This document shows positions 43,053 to 53,428 of a stretch of DNA of 64,000 nt, one piece after another (the first letter of the stretch is position 1; every line of letters begins with the position of its first letter). The notes under the pieces were generated by a model. That model had not been told where the DNA came from, ran no database searches, and worked only from the letters and a program-made list of their open reading frames with translations. The stretch is from Asaia krungthepensis NRIC 0535 (GTDB taxonomy: Bacteria > Pseudomonadota > Alphaproteobacteria > Acetobacterales > Acetobacteraceae), in assembly GCF_025995175.1 (NCBI RefSeq), contig NZ_BAPV01000002.1:1-64000 (forward strand), read 5' to 3'. The translations under genes were made by a program, and so were the position numbers.

Positions 43053-43764
43053 ACAGCGCACCGCTTGCGATTTCCTGCTTCATGCGGGCGATCGCGGCGG
43101 GCAGCCCGGTGAAGATCGCCTCACCGATCAGGAAGTGCCCGATATTAAGCTCGGCAAGACCGGGCAGCCCAGCCACACGCCCGACATTTCCGTAAGTCAG
43201 ACCATGGCCGGCGTGAAGTTCAAGCCCGTGCTCTGTGGCCGCTACCGCACCCTGATACAGGCGCCGGAACTCATCTTCACCCGGGTTGTGCGCATAAGCG
43301 CCGGTATGAAGCTCGACCACCTGCGCACCGATGCGTGCAGATGCCTCGAGCTGAGCCGGATCGGGATCGATGAAGAGAGAAACCCTTATCCCAGCGTCTC
43401 GTAAACGCGCCACCTTGCCTCGCAGGTCGTCCGCCTGACCTGCCACATCGAGCCCCCCCTCTGTCGTCACCTCTTCACGGCGCTCTGGTACGAGGCAGCA
43501 TGCGTGAGGACGCAAACTGCAGGCCATGGCGACCATTTCCTCAGTAGCACCCATTTCGAAGTTGAGCGGCACGGTGAGTTCGTGCCTCAGCCGGATCATG
43601 TCCTCATCGCGTATGTGTCTGCGGTCTTCCCGCAAATGGGCGGTGATCCCGTCGGCCCCATGCATGGCGGCTAGCAGCGCAGCCCCCACCGGGTCAGGAT
43701 GCAGTCCACCGCGAGCGTTGCGCACGGTGGCGACATGATCGATATTTACGCCGAGCCTGATCAA
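43033..43764 (-). CDS. pdxJ: pyridoxine 5'-phosphate synthase
   Basis: 243 residues, complete. [16 protein letters not shown] at the N-terminus and the glycine-rich phosphate-binding [13 protein letters not shown] near the C-terminus. Condenses 1-deoxyxylulose 5-phosphate with 3-amino-1-hydroxyacetone phosphate, ending the DXP-dependent vitamin B6 pathway. Overlaps pdxA by 4 bp, so they are coupled. Convergent with the upstream lipoprotein gene. Confidence 0.95.
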   Translation of the reverse strand: MIRLGVNIDHVATVRNARGGLHPDPVGAALLAAMHGADGITAHLREDRRHIRDEDMIRLRHELTVPLNFEMGATEEMVAMACSLRPHACCLVPERREEVTTEGGLDVAGQADDLRGKVARLRDAGIRVSLFIDPDPAQLEASARIGAQVVELHTGAYAHNPGEDEFRRLYQGAVAATEHGLELHAGHGLTYGNVGRVAGLPGLAELNIGHFLIGEAIFTGLPAAIARMKQEIASGALFKAVVR

Positions 43765-44744
43765 GATTGTACTTCCTTGCTTGCAGCGCGTCTTGCGCCG
43801 AGGTCACGCGCCATTCGCATTGCGGCAAGCAGGCTTGCCGGATCGGCCTTTCCCTGCCCGGCGATGGCAAAAGCCGTCCCGTGATCGGGCGATGTCCTGA
43901 CCACAGGCAAGCCCAGCGTCACATTGACGCCGCTAGCCATGTCGAGGGTTTTCAGGGGTATCAGGGCCTGATCATGATACATGCACAAGGCGGCATCGTA
44001 GAGCGGGCGGGCAAGATCGGTGAATAGTGTGTCGGGAGGATAAGGTCCGCTCGCATCGATACCCGCCTGCCGCATGGCCTCGATTGCTGGCGCTATCATC
44101 GTCTGTTCTTCATGCCCCATCACCCCGCCTTCCCCTGCATGGGGGTTCAGACCCGCCACAGCGATACGAGGTGCCATCAGGCCAAAATCCCGACGCAGCG
44201 CCTCTGCAAGGGTCGCGCCGACATGAACGATCCGGTCGGTCGTGAGGCTGTCGAGCGCCTCACGCAGGCTGACATGTACCGTGACCGGCACCACGCGCAG
44301 ACGTGGAGACGCCAGCATCATGATCTCCTCGCCCTCCACGCCGCATAGCGAGGCCAGAAACTCGGTATGCCCGGGAAAGGCGAAGCCGCCCTGCTTGAGA
44401 ACAATCTTGCTGATCGGATTAGTCACGATAGCGCTGACCTGCCCGGTGATCGCGAGACGTGTTGCAGTCTCGATCGCGTCAATCACGCAGCCTGCCATGG
44501 CGCTATCGGCCTGGCCCGGCGTCACAGAACCCGGCAGGGTCAGAGGCATGACGGGTATCGCTGAGGGGAAAATCGAAGCGGCCTGCTCCGCATGCCCGAC
44601 AATCTCGAACGGTGCTTCACCCAGGAGGACCGGATCGCCGATCCATAGAAAAGCGTCGCCGGTCCTGCGCAGGATTTCCCACGCCTTGACGGTCAGTTCG
44701 GGACCGATCCCTGCGGGATCGCCCATGGTCAGTGCAGGCAGCAT
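43761..44744 (-). CDS. pdxA: 4-hydroxythreonine-4-phosphate dehydrogenase
   Basis: 327 residues. [16 protein letters not shown] at the start, [10 protein letters not shown] (metal-binding His), [28 protein letters not shown] and [20 protein letters not shown] match PdxA signatures. NAD-dependent oxidation of 4-hydroxythreonine phosphate, giving the precursor used by PdxJ. In tandem with pdxJ; the M20 dipeptidase gene ends 17 bp upstream. Confidence 0.95.
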   Translation of the reverse strand: MLPALTMGDPAGIGPELTVKAWEILRRTGDAFLWIGDPVLLGEAPFEIVGHAEQAASIFPSAIPVMPLTLPGSVTPGQADSAMAGCVIDAIETATRLAITGQVSAIVTNPISKIVLKQGGFAFPGHTEFLASLCGVEGEEIMMLASPRLRVVPVTVHVSLREALDSLTTDRIVHVGATLAEALRRDFGLMAPRIAVAGLNPHAGEGGVMGHEEQTMIAPAIEAMRQAGIDASGPYPPDTLFTDLARPLYDAALCMYHDQALIPLKTLDMASGVNVTLGLPVVRTSPDHGTAFAIAGQGKADPASLLAAMRMARDLGARRAASKEVQS

Positions 44745-44761
44745 GACGCCCCCTTCAGCCT

Positions 44762-46153
44762 TTAACGGGTCGTAAACGCATCCAGAATGCGTACCCAGGA
44801 GCGGATCCCCTTATGGAAGGATTCGACACCGTATTGCTCGTTGGGCGAATGGATACGGTCATCATCCTGAGCAAAACCGACGAGAAGCGAGTCCATATCG
44901 AGGGCCTCCTTCACCTCGGCGACCACAGGAATCGACCCGCCGCACCCGATGGATACCGCCTTCACACCCCATTCCTCGCCCAGTGCCGCAAGAGCCGTGC
45001 TCAGGAAAGGACCGTCTTCTGGCACGGCAAAGCCACTCGAGGCACCGTGTTCGGTAAAGCTGACCTTGGCATCTTCAGGAAGTACGGCACGCACATGAGC
45101 ACGGAATGCCTCGCGAATCGCAATCGGATCCTGTCCTGGCACGAGGCGGAATGACACCTTGGCCATGGCGCGGGCGGGGAGCACGGTCTTGAAACCGTCG
45201 CCCTCATAGCCACCCGAAATCCCGTTAATCTCGTAACTGGGCCGCGCCCAGATCTGCTCGATCGCGGTGAAGCCAGCCTCGCCCGCTGCCTTCGACAGGC
45301 CGACCGGCTTGAGGGTGAGCGAATCATCGGGGAAAATCGCCCGCCATTGGGCGCGCACCGCATCTGAAGGAACGACAATATTGTCGTAGAACCCGGGGAG
45401 GAGCACCCGACCCAGGTCATCGCGTACGCTGCCAAGGGCCTTGCACAAAAGCTCGACAGGATTGCGCGCGGCATTGCCGAACATACCTGAATGCAGGTCA
45501 TGCGTGGCGCACTCGATCACCACTTCTTCCCCAACCAGCCCACGAAGACCTGTCGTGATGGCCGGGGTACGCCGATCCGGCATACCGGTATCGCAAATCA
45601 GAGCCACGTCGGCCTTGAGTTCCTCTGCATTCGCCTTGAGGAACGGCATGAGATTCGCGCCGCCGCTTTCTTCCTCACCTTCGATCAGGATGGAAATCTT
45701 CAGAGGCAACGCGCCATGGACCGCTTTCCATGCACGGCAGGCCTCAATGAAGGTCAGGAGCTGTCCCTTGTCGTCAGAGGCACCCCGCGCCACGATGATC
45801 TTGCGACCATCGGCCTCTGTGGTGATCTTCGGATCGAACGGATCGCTCTTCCACAAGGCAAGCGGATCGGTCGGCTGGACATCATAATGACCGTAAAACA
45901 GCACATGAGGGCCTGAACCGGCAGCGCGGTCATGCCCCACCACCATCGGATGGCCCGGGGTTTCGCGCACACTGGCGTCGAACCCCAGCGCTTCCATCTC
46001 GGTACGCAACCATTCGGCAGCATTGCGACAATCGGCGGCGTGTCTGGGCTGTGCCGAAACACTCGGGATGCGCAGGAGAGCAAAAAGCCGTTCCAGGCTT
46101 TTTTCCAGATCCTGATCGACCTGCCTCAGAACGCTCGCCGTGTTGTCAGTCAC
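44762..46153 (-). CDS. M20 family dipeptidase
   Basis: 463 residues. Zinc and catalytic motifs of M20: [47 protein letters not shown], and a C-terminal His in [11 protein letters not shown]. Similar to carnosinase-type dipeptidases and to beta-Ala-Xaa or general dipeptidases of proteobacteria. Cytoplasmic. Its start overlaps the stop of the upstream glycosyltransferase-like gene by 8 bp. Confidence 0.87.
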   Translation of the reverse strand: MTDNTASVLRQVDQDLEKSLERLFALLRIPSVSAQPRHAADCRNAAEWLRTEMEALGFDASVRETPGHPMVVGHDRAAGSGPHVLFYGHYDVQPTDPLALWKSDPFDPKITTEADGRKIIVARGASDDKGQLLTFIEACRAWKAVHGALPLKISILIEGEEESGGANLMPFLKANAEELKADVALICDTGMPDRRTPAITTGLRGLVGEEVVIECATHDLHSGMFGNAARNPVELLCKALGSVRDDLGRVLLPGFYDNIVVPSDAVRAQWRAIFPDDSLTLKPVGLSKAAGEAGFTAIEQIWARPSYEINGISGGYEGDGFKTVLPARAMAKVSFRLVPGQDPIAIREAFRAHVRAVLPEDAKVSFTEHGASSGFAVPEDGPFLSTALAALGEEWGVKAVSIGCGGSIPVVAEVKEALDMDSLLVGFAQDDDRIHSPNEQYGVESFHKGIRSWVRILDAFTTR

Positions 46154-49139
46154 GCATTTCTTCCTTCACCATGCTCTGTCCAAGCAGGCCAGCAAGGGTT
46201 TCGCGATAGGTCTGGCTCATCGCTCTCGCCTGCTGCATCGCCTCATCGGACAGTCGCTGCCATGTCTCCTGATCCTGATATAGGCTGATGATCGCCTCTG
46301 CAAACTGCCCCGGATCGAGCGTGACAGCGCGCGCGCCGGGAAAACCGTGCTCACCCCCGATGACGACAGGCAGACCCGCTCCCCCAGCCTGCTGCCGTGC
46401 CAGAGAGACGAAACCCGGTCTTTCATCCGGCGCAATCATGAGGCGGCAGGTTGCCGACAAGTTGGCCAGACCGACCTGCCCCTCGACCAGCGAAGCGACG
46501 TTCTGATGATGCGTAATCATCGACAACTCGCGGGAGCGCGTGTCGTCACAAGCCAGGAAGAGCCGAACCCTCTGCGGCATCCGGGCATTGACCCGTGACA
46601 TCACATCACGCACGAACCATTTCAGAAATTTGAGGGAATAGCCTGGCTGCGTTGCCGGGCCGGCCGCGAATACCAGATCATGACGCTGCTCATACGGGGC
46701 GCCCTGATTGACCGGCAGATCATCACCGAGAATCCTCAATCCGTTCAGACCGGCCTTTTCAAGGATCTCAGCCTGAGCGGCATTCTGCACGACGAGATCC
46801 TGACAGAACCATGCATTGGCAATTTCTGCTGCCAAGGCATCATCGAAGGTTTTTTCGTCCACAGGAGGCTGATTGATTGTCGGCGCTTGCGCGTCCTGAC
46901 GCCGTTGCAGTGCCTCTATCCGGCGAAGATCGAGGATGAAACCCTCATCCGGGAGGGAAGCCGCATGATCATGCAGGATCGGGAATACCGCATTGAGCGT
47001 ATTCCCCCCCATGATCCAGATGACATCGAAACCCCGTCGCCGCTGTCCGATCAGCGTCTCGAGCGCTGCTTTCGTCCCGCGACGATACTCGCAGAGTTCC
47101 GGCAAGAGAGTCCGCAGCGGATCGGCACCCGGCCTGCTCTCTCCTTCCTGCCCCCCATCGAGAAGGAAGAAGCTCGCCTGCATCCCTTGTTCGACGAAAT
47201 AACGTCCGAGCGCCATCACCCGGTCGATCTCTTCACCCCGTGCCGCGGCATCCGGCTTCCGACCGAGCACGAGCACGCGGCGCCCCCAGCGTACTGGCCT
47301 GTGAATCGCTGCGGCATCGCTGGGGCGGTGCGGCGGGTTCCCCCGGAGAAGGTCGCTGAAGCTCTGACGCAGGACCGGCATCTCCTGCCTGAGAAGGGCC
47401 TCGGAAACTGGCTCACGGTCTGGCACACGCAGAACGAAGCCGGGCACATAAAGCATTCGTGCCCCTCTCTGGGTCTTCCTCAACGCGAGTGACAGGGCCG
47501 CCCAGATGTGCTGCCTCGCTCTCAGCGTCTCGACCCCGTGAGCAGGAACCGGCACGAGGCGCAGCGTGTCAGTTCGGCACAGAATGGCGCCACCACTCAC
47601 GCCATCGCATGCCCGAGCGAAATTGACGCTCTCCGAAAAAGCCGCCGCGCCTGCACCCGCAGGAAAACAGGCCCCATCCCGCGCCACAGTGAGGCCCGCT
47701 TCCATCACGCGCAGATCAAACCCAAGAGCCTGTGGTGCGACAGCAATCACGTCCTGCTCTGCAAAAGCATGTACGGCATCACTGAGCGCGCCGAGAAAGA
47801 GGCACGCCCCTGCCTCAATCATGAGGACCCGGGGCGCTGCCACCTGTGCAACAGCCCGCAGCCAGCCCTGCTGGAGCCCACCCTCCAGCTGCGGCACCAC
47901 CTCGACACCATAGCTGTATCGCTCGATTGGCATGGGGTTATCGCGCCCGGCATCGTCCAGAACGATAACCTGCATGTCACCCACGCCGCTCTCATGCAGA
48001 GAGACAAGGGTTTGCAGCAGATCCGGGAAGATAGCCGGAGCCGTTACGATGACACTGAGCTCTGGCTGTCCGATATACCGGAAATCGAGCGGTGACCGCG
48101 CCAGCAGCGGCAGCAGGGTCTCTGCACGCAGAGCCTGCAGATGGGCCAGCTGACCGAGCGACGGGGGAGCGATGGTCAGTGTTTCCGCCTCTTCCCCCTC
48201 GCGCCTGATATGGTCGATGAAGGCGTTGCTGCTGATCGACTGCCAGTCAGGCGGCCCTCCAGCGAGGGCGTACGGCGGGAGCTCCACACCTGGCGCAGGG
48301 CTGCGTCCCTCGAACAGACCAAAACGCACGAAATGCTCATAACCGTTGCGCAGAACGCGATTGGCGATCTGCCCTGCCACATCGTCATATCGGCCCAGAT
48401 AATAGGCTTCATCGAAATAGGGATGGGGCAGATAACCCGTCGGATTATCATTGGACAGATAATGATGAAGCGCCGAGGCGTATTCCCCGCGTTCGATCTG
48501 CGCCACAGCGTCCTGATACGTCTCGAGATACCAGACCGGGTCGAAATACCATGACGTTCGTATCGTACCGATATCCCGGGACAAAATGAATCGCGTGAAC
48601 TCCCCTTCCGCCAGATCACCCCCGAGACGGCGCTGCTGAAGCTCGCGACGCATAATATCAGGAGAGAAGAAAGCCGAACTCACCCGGCGTTCGGTCTGGC
48701 CCAAATTGAGATAATGATCGAAGCCATTGGCAAACCCCATATCCCGAACCATGGACGGGGTCAGATCAGGGTTGAGACTGAAATAGTCGCTTTCGGAAAA
48801 CAGCCAGTGGCAAGACCGTCCGCGATGACCTGTCTCGCAGTAATGCTGGAAGCCCGAATCGAAAACGCCCATTCTGATACCGTTCTCGACGTCGAAATGG
48901 GCGCGTCGATACCAGATCTCGTCGAAATAGCGGTTCGGTGAATGGGCATAACGCGCACCATTATGCAGCCAGAATTCGTATAGCCCCCGATCATCGGGAA
49001 GGCTTCCTGCCATCTCGATCACCGCATCCCTGTAACGCGCACGATACCAGTCCGGGTCGAAGACAGCCCAAAGCGGCGTATGGGCGCGTGGCTCATCACC
49101 GGGTCCGAATGCTGTGAGGATGTCAACGGTAAGGGTCAT
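46146..49139 (-). CDS. 997-residue modular glycosyltransferase-like protein
   Basis: Three parts. Residues 1-280 contain about four degenerate repeats of the form FDPxWYxxxYxDV...HYxxxGxxEGRxP (e.g. FDPDWYRARYRDAV, FDEIWYRRAHFDV, FDPVWYLETYQDAV, FDEAYYLGRYDDV). About 350-610 look like a GT2 fold (LSVIVTAPAIFPDLLQTLVSL, VIVLDDAG) lacking an obvious DxD. About 645-990 resemble a GT4-like domain (RRVLVLGRKPDAAARGEEID, IAPDERPGFVSLARQQAGGAGLPVV). The repeats occur in glycan-related proteins of alphaproteobacteria. No signal peptide or membrane helix. Overlaps the dipeptidase gene by 8 bp. Confidence 0.72.
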   Translation of the reverse strand: MTLTVDILTAFGPGDEPRAHTPLWAVFDPDWYRARYRDAVIEMAGSLPDDRGLYEFWLHNGARYAHSPNRYFDEIWYRRAHFDVENGIRMGVFDSGFQHYCETGHRGRSCHWLFSESDYFSLNPDLTPSMVRDMGFANGFDHYLNLGQTERRVSSAFFSPDIMRRELQQRRLGGDLAEGEFTRFILSRDIGTIRTSWYFDPVWYLETYQDAVAQIERGEYASALHHYLSNDNPTGYLPHPYFDEAYYLGRYDDVAGQIANRVLRNGYEHFVRFGLFEGRSPAPGVELPPYALAGGPPDWQSISSNAFIDHIRREGEEAETLTIAPPSLGQLAHLQALRAETLLPLLARSPLDFRYIGQPELSVIVTAPAIFPDLLQTLVSLHESGVGDMQVIVLDDAGRDNPMPIERYSYGVEVVPQLEGGLQQGWLRAVAQVAAPRVLMIEAGACLFLGALSDAVHAFAEQDVIAVAPQALGFDLRVMEAGLTVARDGACFPAGAGAAAFSESVNFARACDGVSGGAILCRTDTLRLVPVPAHGVETLRARQHIWAALSLALRKTQRGARMLYVPGFVLRVPDREPVSEALLRQEMPVLRQSFSDLLRGNPPHRPSDAAAIHRPVRWGRRVLVLGRKPDAAARGEEIDRVMALGRYFVEQGMQASFFLLDGGQEGESRPGADPLRTLLPELCEYRRGTKAALETLIGQRRRGFDVIWIMGGNTLNAVFPILHDHAASLPDEGFILDLRRIEALQRRQDAQAPTINQPPVDEKTFDDALAAEIANAWFCQDLVVQNAAQAEILEKAGLNGLRILGDDLPVNQGAPYEQRHDLVFAAGPATQPGYSLKFLKWFVRDVMSRVNARMPQRVRLFLACDDTRSRELSMITHHQNVASLVEGQVGLANLSATCRLMIAPDERPGFVSLARQQAGGAGLPVVIGGEHGFPGARAVTLDPGQFAEAIISLYQDQETWQRLSDEAMQQARAMSQTYRETLAGLLGQSMVKEEMRD

Positions 49140-49176
49140 CGTTCCGGTCCGGCTGTGTCAGAACTGCAGAAATCGC

Positions 49177-49677
49177 TCAGAGCTGAGCCTGGCGGCTGAG
49201 CATGAGGGCGTGGAAATCGACAGGCTGGATGTTGGTCACCGGGAATCCGGACTCGCGGATGAACGTCAGCAGCAGATGCCGTGCGGAAGGAAAGAGCTGA
49301 CGCGGCGCCTCGACCAGGAGAAGGGCTTCAAGCATGTCGGACCGCGCGTTCTGGACGGTGAAGACACCGGAATAGACCAGTTCGATCCGATAAAGGGATT
49401 CCGGCTCAGGCGCATCCGTGGTTGGGGAAGTGCGATAACCAGCACCCTGCAACGTAAGATTGACCTCAAAATTTGGCTGGTCCTCGCCAAGCTGGCGGGC
49501 ATTCACATCGATCCGCAGCCCGATATGCGGCCGTGCTGGCAAGTTGAAGAAGACTTCCGGCGTACCAATGGACGTCATGGAGGATGATTTCAGATAATGG
49601 GCGCCAGAAACAAGGAGCGTCTCTAGGGGAGCCTGATCCGTACGTCCCGCCTTTTCCACGCTGTCACGCTTTGGCAT
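49177..49677 (-). CDS. secB: protein-export chaperone SecB
   Basis: 166 residues from MPKRDSVEK; the upstream Met at 49728 gives a charged extension. The core VFFNLPARPHIGLRIDVNARQLGE and the FEVNLTLQGAGYRT strand with YRIELVYSGVFTVQNA match SecB, which holds unfolded preproteins for SecA. The C-terminal region differs from enteric SecB in detail. GAGG lies 12-13 bases upstream of the start, rather far. Confidence 0.85.
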   Translation of the reverse strand: MPKRDSVEKAGRTDQAPLETLLVSGAHYLKSSSMTSIGTPEVFFNLPARPHIGLRIDVNARQLGEDQPNFEVNLTLQGAGYRTSPTTDAPEPESLYRIELVYSGVFTVQNARSDMLEALLLVEAPRQLFPSARHLLLTFIRESGFPVTNIQPVDFHALMLSRQAQL

Positions 49678-49850
49678 ATCGCTCTGTTTCCTCTTGTGTC
49701 TTTCAGTGTCTATGCTTTGGCTTGGCAAGCATTATTCTGCTCTGCTTCTGTCATGACTGAGATGACAAGACCAGACACCTAACCTCAAACCAGCCCTCCG
49801 GCCATATTTCAAAATAGACCGCCTTGATCGTTTCCCTTGCGCGGCAGCTT

Positions 49851-50141
49851 TCAGAACCCCTGCCCGCGCAGAAACCCGAGCGCCGGTAAGGGGGACCAGC
49901 TTTTAGGCAGTTCCGCCCGTGCGATCTGCCTCACATCGTAACGCAAGGGGGCCCGCTGCTCAGAGGCCAGAAACTGGCGATATTCCTGCACCTGACGACT
50001 GCGCCAGGCACAATCGGCCTGCGCTGCCTCACGCGTCGCATGGACATTGGCAATCCGGCTTTTCCGCCCCTGCCACGCCATTACCGCCCAAAGACGATCC
50101 GTGTTGGGCAAGGGGGCCCTGAACATCAAGAGTTGGGACAT
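49851..50141 (-). CDS. hypothetical small protein
   Basis: 96 residues from ATG 50141; a GTG at 50153 extends it by four residues. Basic and Arg/Gln-rich (WRSRQVQEYRQFLASEQRAPLRYDVRQIARAELP), with Trp and Cys. No signal peptide. No known family. It could be genuine given coding-like composition and 5' context, but no independent evidence. Confidence 0.45.
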   Translation of the reverse strand: MSQLLMFRAPLPNTDRLWAVMAWQGRKSRIANVHATREAAQADCAWRSRQVQEYRQFLASEQRAPLRYDVRQIARAELPKSWSPLPALGFLRGQGF

Positions 50142-50320
50142 TAGCTGACACACCCCCGTCGATCGACCGTGATCTGACCCTCACGCCACCATGCAGCCGG
50201 GCCCAGCGTCAAGAAAAAGCAACAAACCTTGCCGCTGACCGGAACCCGGGCTAAGGCGATACGATCAAACCACGGTCCGTCGTTTCTGCGTCGATAACCC
50301 GTCAAGATGGGATGTTACTC

Positions 50321-50665
50321 ATGGTTCGCCTGCTCGTTATCGTCGTATTTCTTGTCGTGCTCATCACTTTTGCTTTGAGCAACCCGGACCCGCAGCCCTT
50401 GTGGATTGTCTCGTACGGATGGCAATTTGCCGTGGGCATGCTCGTGCTGGGTGTTGGCGTTGCCAGCTTCCTGATCGGGGGCTTCGTGATGTTCATTGGC
50501 GAGATCAAACAGCGCTCACGGGCCCGCAAGGCGGAGCAGCAGGTGCGCGCCCTTGAGACACAGGTGCTTGAACTGCACCAGCGTATCGATCGTCTGACAA
50601 TCGCGACAGATCCGAGCCGCGCGCCTTACGACGCAACCGTCGCTCCTCACACAGTGACGCCCTGA
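50321..50665 (+). CDS. LapA domain-containing membrane protein
   Basis: 114 residues from MVRLLVIVVFLV, with GGGA 8 bases upstream. Two membrane helices (2-20 and about 37-60) and a C-terminal coiled coil (KAEQQVRALETQVLELHQRIDRL) match the LapA/DUF1049 (YciS) family, which assists LPS assembly with LapB in enterics. Here lapA precedes pyrF, as is common in alphaproteobacteria. Confidence 0.85.
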   Translation: MVRLLVIVVFLVVLITFALSNPDPQPLWIVSYGWQFAVGMLVLGVGVASFLIGGFVMFIGEIKQRSRARKAEQQVRALETQVLELHQRIDRLTIATDPSRAPYDATVAPHTVTP

Positions 50666-50713
50666 ACCACCCGGCGTCACGGCCTCAATGCCCGTCACGC
50701 CCTTCAGCCTGCT

Positions 50714-51430
50714 ATGAGTCCCATGATGAAACGTACCCGCCTGATTGCCGCCCTCGACACGCAGAGCCTTGAACAAGCCCGTGCCTGGGCTGAGGCACTC
50801 GACGGGCATGTGGATGCCATCAAGCTGGGTATGGAATTCACCTATGCACAGGGCCTGAATGCGCTTCGCCAGGTTGCGGGCGATCGCCCCCTGTTTCTGG
50901 ACCTCAAGCTGCACGACATACCCAACACTGTGGCCAAAGGCCTGACGAGTCTGGCCCCTCTCGGCGCGTCGCTGCTGACCATCCATGCCAGTGGCGGTTC
51001 CGCCATGATCGCGGCCGCCCGACAGGCGATCGACGCCGCGTACCCCCCGCTACATCGCCCCGTTCTGCTCGCTGTCACCGTTCTTACCAGTCTCGATCAG
51101 GCAGGCCTGCATGAGATCGGTATCGAGGCATCGCCACGCGAGCAGGTCGTTCGATTGGGCCGCCTCGCCATGATGGCTGGCGCCGACGGTCTGGTCTGTT
51201 CCGCTGAGGAAATCGCGCCCCTGCGCGACGCACTGGGCGACGCTCCCGTGCTGGTCGTCCCGGGAATCCGTCCCGCCGGAACGGATGCGAACGACCAGAA
51301 GCGCATCATGACGCCCCGTCAGGCCGCTCAGGCTGGCGCTGACTGGATTGTGGTGGGTCGCCCCATCACACAGGCAGCGGATCCGGCTGCTGCAGCTGCA
51401 GCGATCCAGGCTGAACTTGCCTCAGCATGA
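50714..51430 (+). CDS. pyrF: orotidine 5'-phosphate decarboxylase
   Basis: 238 residues. KLGMEFTYAQG, FLDLKLHDIPNTV (active-site Lys/Asp cluster), and VVPGIRP near the phosphate-binding end. Decarboxylates OMP to UMP, the last step of pyrimidine nucleotide synthesis. Start is ATG 50714; nearby ATGs at 50723 and 50726 are alternatives. The next gene trpF overlaps by 4 bp. Confidence 0.95.
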   Translation: MSPMMKRTRLIAALDTQSLEQARAWAEALDGHVDAIKLGMEFTYAQGLNALRQVAGDRPLFLDLKLHDIPNTVAKGLTSLAPLGASLLTIHASGGSAMIAAARQAIDAAYPPLHRPVLLAVTVLTSLDQAGLHEIGIEASPREQVVRLGRLAMMAGADGLVCSAEEIAPLRDALGDAPVLVVPGIRPAGTDANDQKRIMTPRQAAQAGADWIVVGRPITQAADPAAAAAAIQAELASA

Positions 51431-52128
51431 CGGGCAAGGAGCCTGAATTATCGTCCTACCCCGCCTCACTTCCCCATATCGGGGTCAAGATCTGCGGGGT
51501 GCGGGATCTCGAGGCCCTGCAGGTAGCCGCACAAGCTGGCGCTGACTGGATCGGTCTCGTCTTTTTCTCGCGTTCGCCACGCTATCTGACCCCAACACAA
51601 GCCGCCGCCCTTGTCAGCAGCTACAAGGGATCACTGCCCCGGCTGACCGGTCTGTTCGTCAAGGCCAGTGACGAGACGATCCAGACCGCACTTGATGAAA
51701 TCGATCTCGACATACTGCAGATTTACGATACGCCCGAGCGAGCACAAGCCATAAGACAACGCTTCGGCAAGCCGGTCTGGCTTTCATGCGCCGTGCATAC
51801 GGCGGACGATCTCCCCGCCGATGCAGAATTTGACGGCTACGTCATTGAACCCCGCGCACCCAAGAACGCTGCCAATCCCGGCGGTAACGGCGTGGCTCTG
51901 AACTGGTCTATCCTCAGACACTGGCGCCCCACGGTGCCGTGGATGCTGGCTGGTGGACTGACACCGGAGAATGTCGGCCCGGCTATCCTGCAAAGCGGCG
52001 CACCTGCCGTAGATGTTTCCTCCGGCGTCGAAACACGACCGGGTGAGAAATCAGCCGAGCTGATACGAAACTTCGTCAAAAACGCCAGAAGCGCAGGTCA
52101 TGGCCCTTGCGCGACCATCAGAAACTGA
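51427..52128 (+). CDS. trpF: phosphoribosylanthranilate isomerase
   Basis: 233 residues. VKICGVRDLEALQVAAQAGADWIGLVF at the N-terminus, with the catalytic Cys in KICG, and LAGGLTPENVGPAI near the C-terminus matching phosphate binding. Converts PRA to CdRP in tryptophan synthesis. The ATGA overlap couples it to pyrF. trpB and trpA, usual neighbours, are not downstream; tRNA-Ser follows 17 bp later. Confidence 0.94.
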   Translation: MTGKEPELSSYPASLPHIGVKICGVRDLEALQVAAQAGADWIGLVFFSRSPRYLTPTQAAALVSSYKGSLPRLTGLFVKASDETIQTALDEIDLDILQIYDTPERAQAIRQRFGKPVWLSCAVHTADDLPADAEFDGYVIEPRAPKNAANPGGNGVALNWSILRHWRPTVPWMLAGGLTPENVGPAILQSGAPAVDVSSGVETRPGEKSAELIRNFVKNARSAGHGPCATIRN

Positions 52129-52145
52129 TATGGTCCGCCCGCGCT

Positions 52146-52236
52146 GGAGAGATGGCCGAGCGGCTTAAGGCGCACGCTTGGAAAGCGTGTGTACGTTAAT
52201 AGCGTACCGTGGGTTCGAATCCCACTCTCTCCGCCA
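52146..52236 (+). tRNA. tRNA-Ser (anticodon GGA)
   Basis: GGAGAGA/TCTCTCC acceptor stem, T-arm GGGTTCGAATCCC, long variable arm GTGTACGTTAATAGCGTACC, anticodon loop CTTGGAAAG giving GGA. CCA is encoded at 52234-52236. Class II tRNA, as expected for serine, reading UCC and UCU. Confidence 0.96.
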
Positions 52237-53428
52237 CCCACTCCCCGAAAATATTGCCATGGCCTCCCAGAGGGTCCGCATTCAGGCCCTACGACGATGC
52301 GCGCACGCTCAATCGGGAAGCGCTTCTTTGGGGGAGCACATCCTAAGCTACTTCCCCACCGTTGAGGCCGCGCATAGGGCGTTCCGACGACCGCAGATCG
52401 AGACATGGGGCAAATAAGAGCACTGTGCCTCGACGTCGCTATCAACCCGCGATTACCGGCGTCTGGAGCATAATTCCGCACAGTCAGATCTCGCGATGGC
52501 CTCGTTCAGTGCATCATAACGCCCGCGTTTCCGCCAGTGCGGCGCTCAGGGGGAGTTCTCTCGCTTTAGGAACGGCGGATCACTAATGGACAGATCGACG
52601 AAACAGTCGCGGCGGGCCTTCCCCGTCGGGACAGCGCTCTCCTTGGTGCCATAACGAGAGCGCCAACTCTGCCCCTGGCCTACTGCGTTAACGCGCTATT
52701 CGTCAGACACCCTGACATTCAACCGCGGGAATTTCAGTTGTAACAAAATGATACGTGAGCGACGTGTTAGTTTCCCTCGCAGGGGTACGTTCGATGAGTG
52801 TGGACCTCACATACCAGGCTTTCCGCACAGCGCCGGATTTCAAGGTATGACTATCAGTAAGCGCCCACTCCCCTCCGCGCCATGGAAGCGTAACGTCAGA
52901 ATGTGTTCCGATTTGGCTTCGGAGTCAGCCGGTCGTGCCACCATAGACGATAGCCCGATTCAAGGGCGGAGCGCGCAGCAGTAACCCGCAATGAATACCG
53001 TCGACCAAACTCCGGCGCGTCTCTGAGAGATAGCGCGAAAATCCCTTCGCCCCGCGCCATGCCGAAAACCGATCGCTTTGTGTGATGTGCTGACGCGTCC
53101 GCGGTGGATAAAGCCAGGCGCTTTAGCCGCGTTGCTTCAGAAGGAAGAGAAAACCGGGTAGGAACTGCCTCCTGCCCATCAGCCCGGATCAGAGCTGGAA
53201 CTGACGAAATGATCGCTCAGATCCGAGAGATCATTGTCCCAGCCTTCCGTTTCGCAAGGGAGCCAGACTTACATTGAATAATCGAGCGCTACTGACAGTC
53301 GCAGAGATGAGGGCTCTTCTCAGGCCCTCGCCTCAATGAACAAAGACCAGCCGCGTAGAATCTCGGGCCACACCTCTCTTCCGTCCGGTACCCCACCCGA
53401 CGGATGGGGCAACCTGCCCGGGTGCCGA
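52237..53428. other. gene-poor region downstream of tRNA-Ser
   Basis: About 1.2 kb with no convincing gene. Open frames are short, overlap in opposite directions and lack ribosome sites (for example 52748-52984 plus, 78 codons). Coding-like scraps appear, such as a 22-codon stretch from ATG near 53208 (MIAQIREIIVPAFRFARE), and may be remnants of decayed genes. No copy of the tRNA-Ser 3' end (an att-site clue) was seen within it. Confidence 0.45.

Noticed and set aside
52178-52417. 79-codon frame starting inside tRNA-Ser
   Set aside because: It begins within the tRNA and has no ribosome site; tRNA structure is unambiguous.
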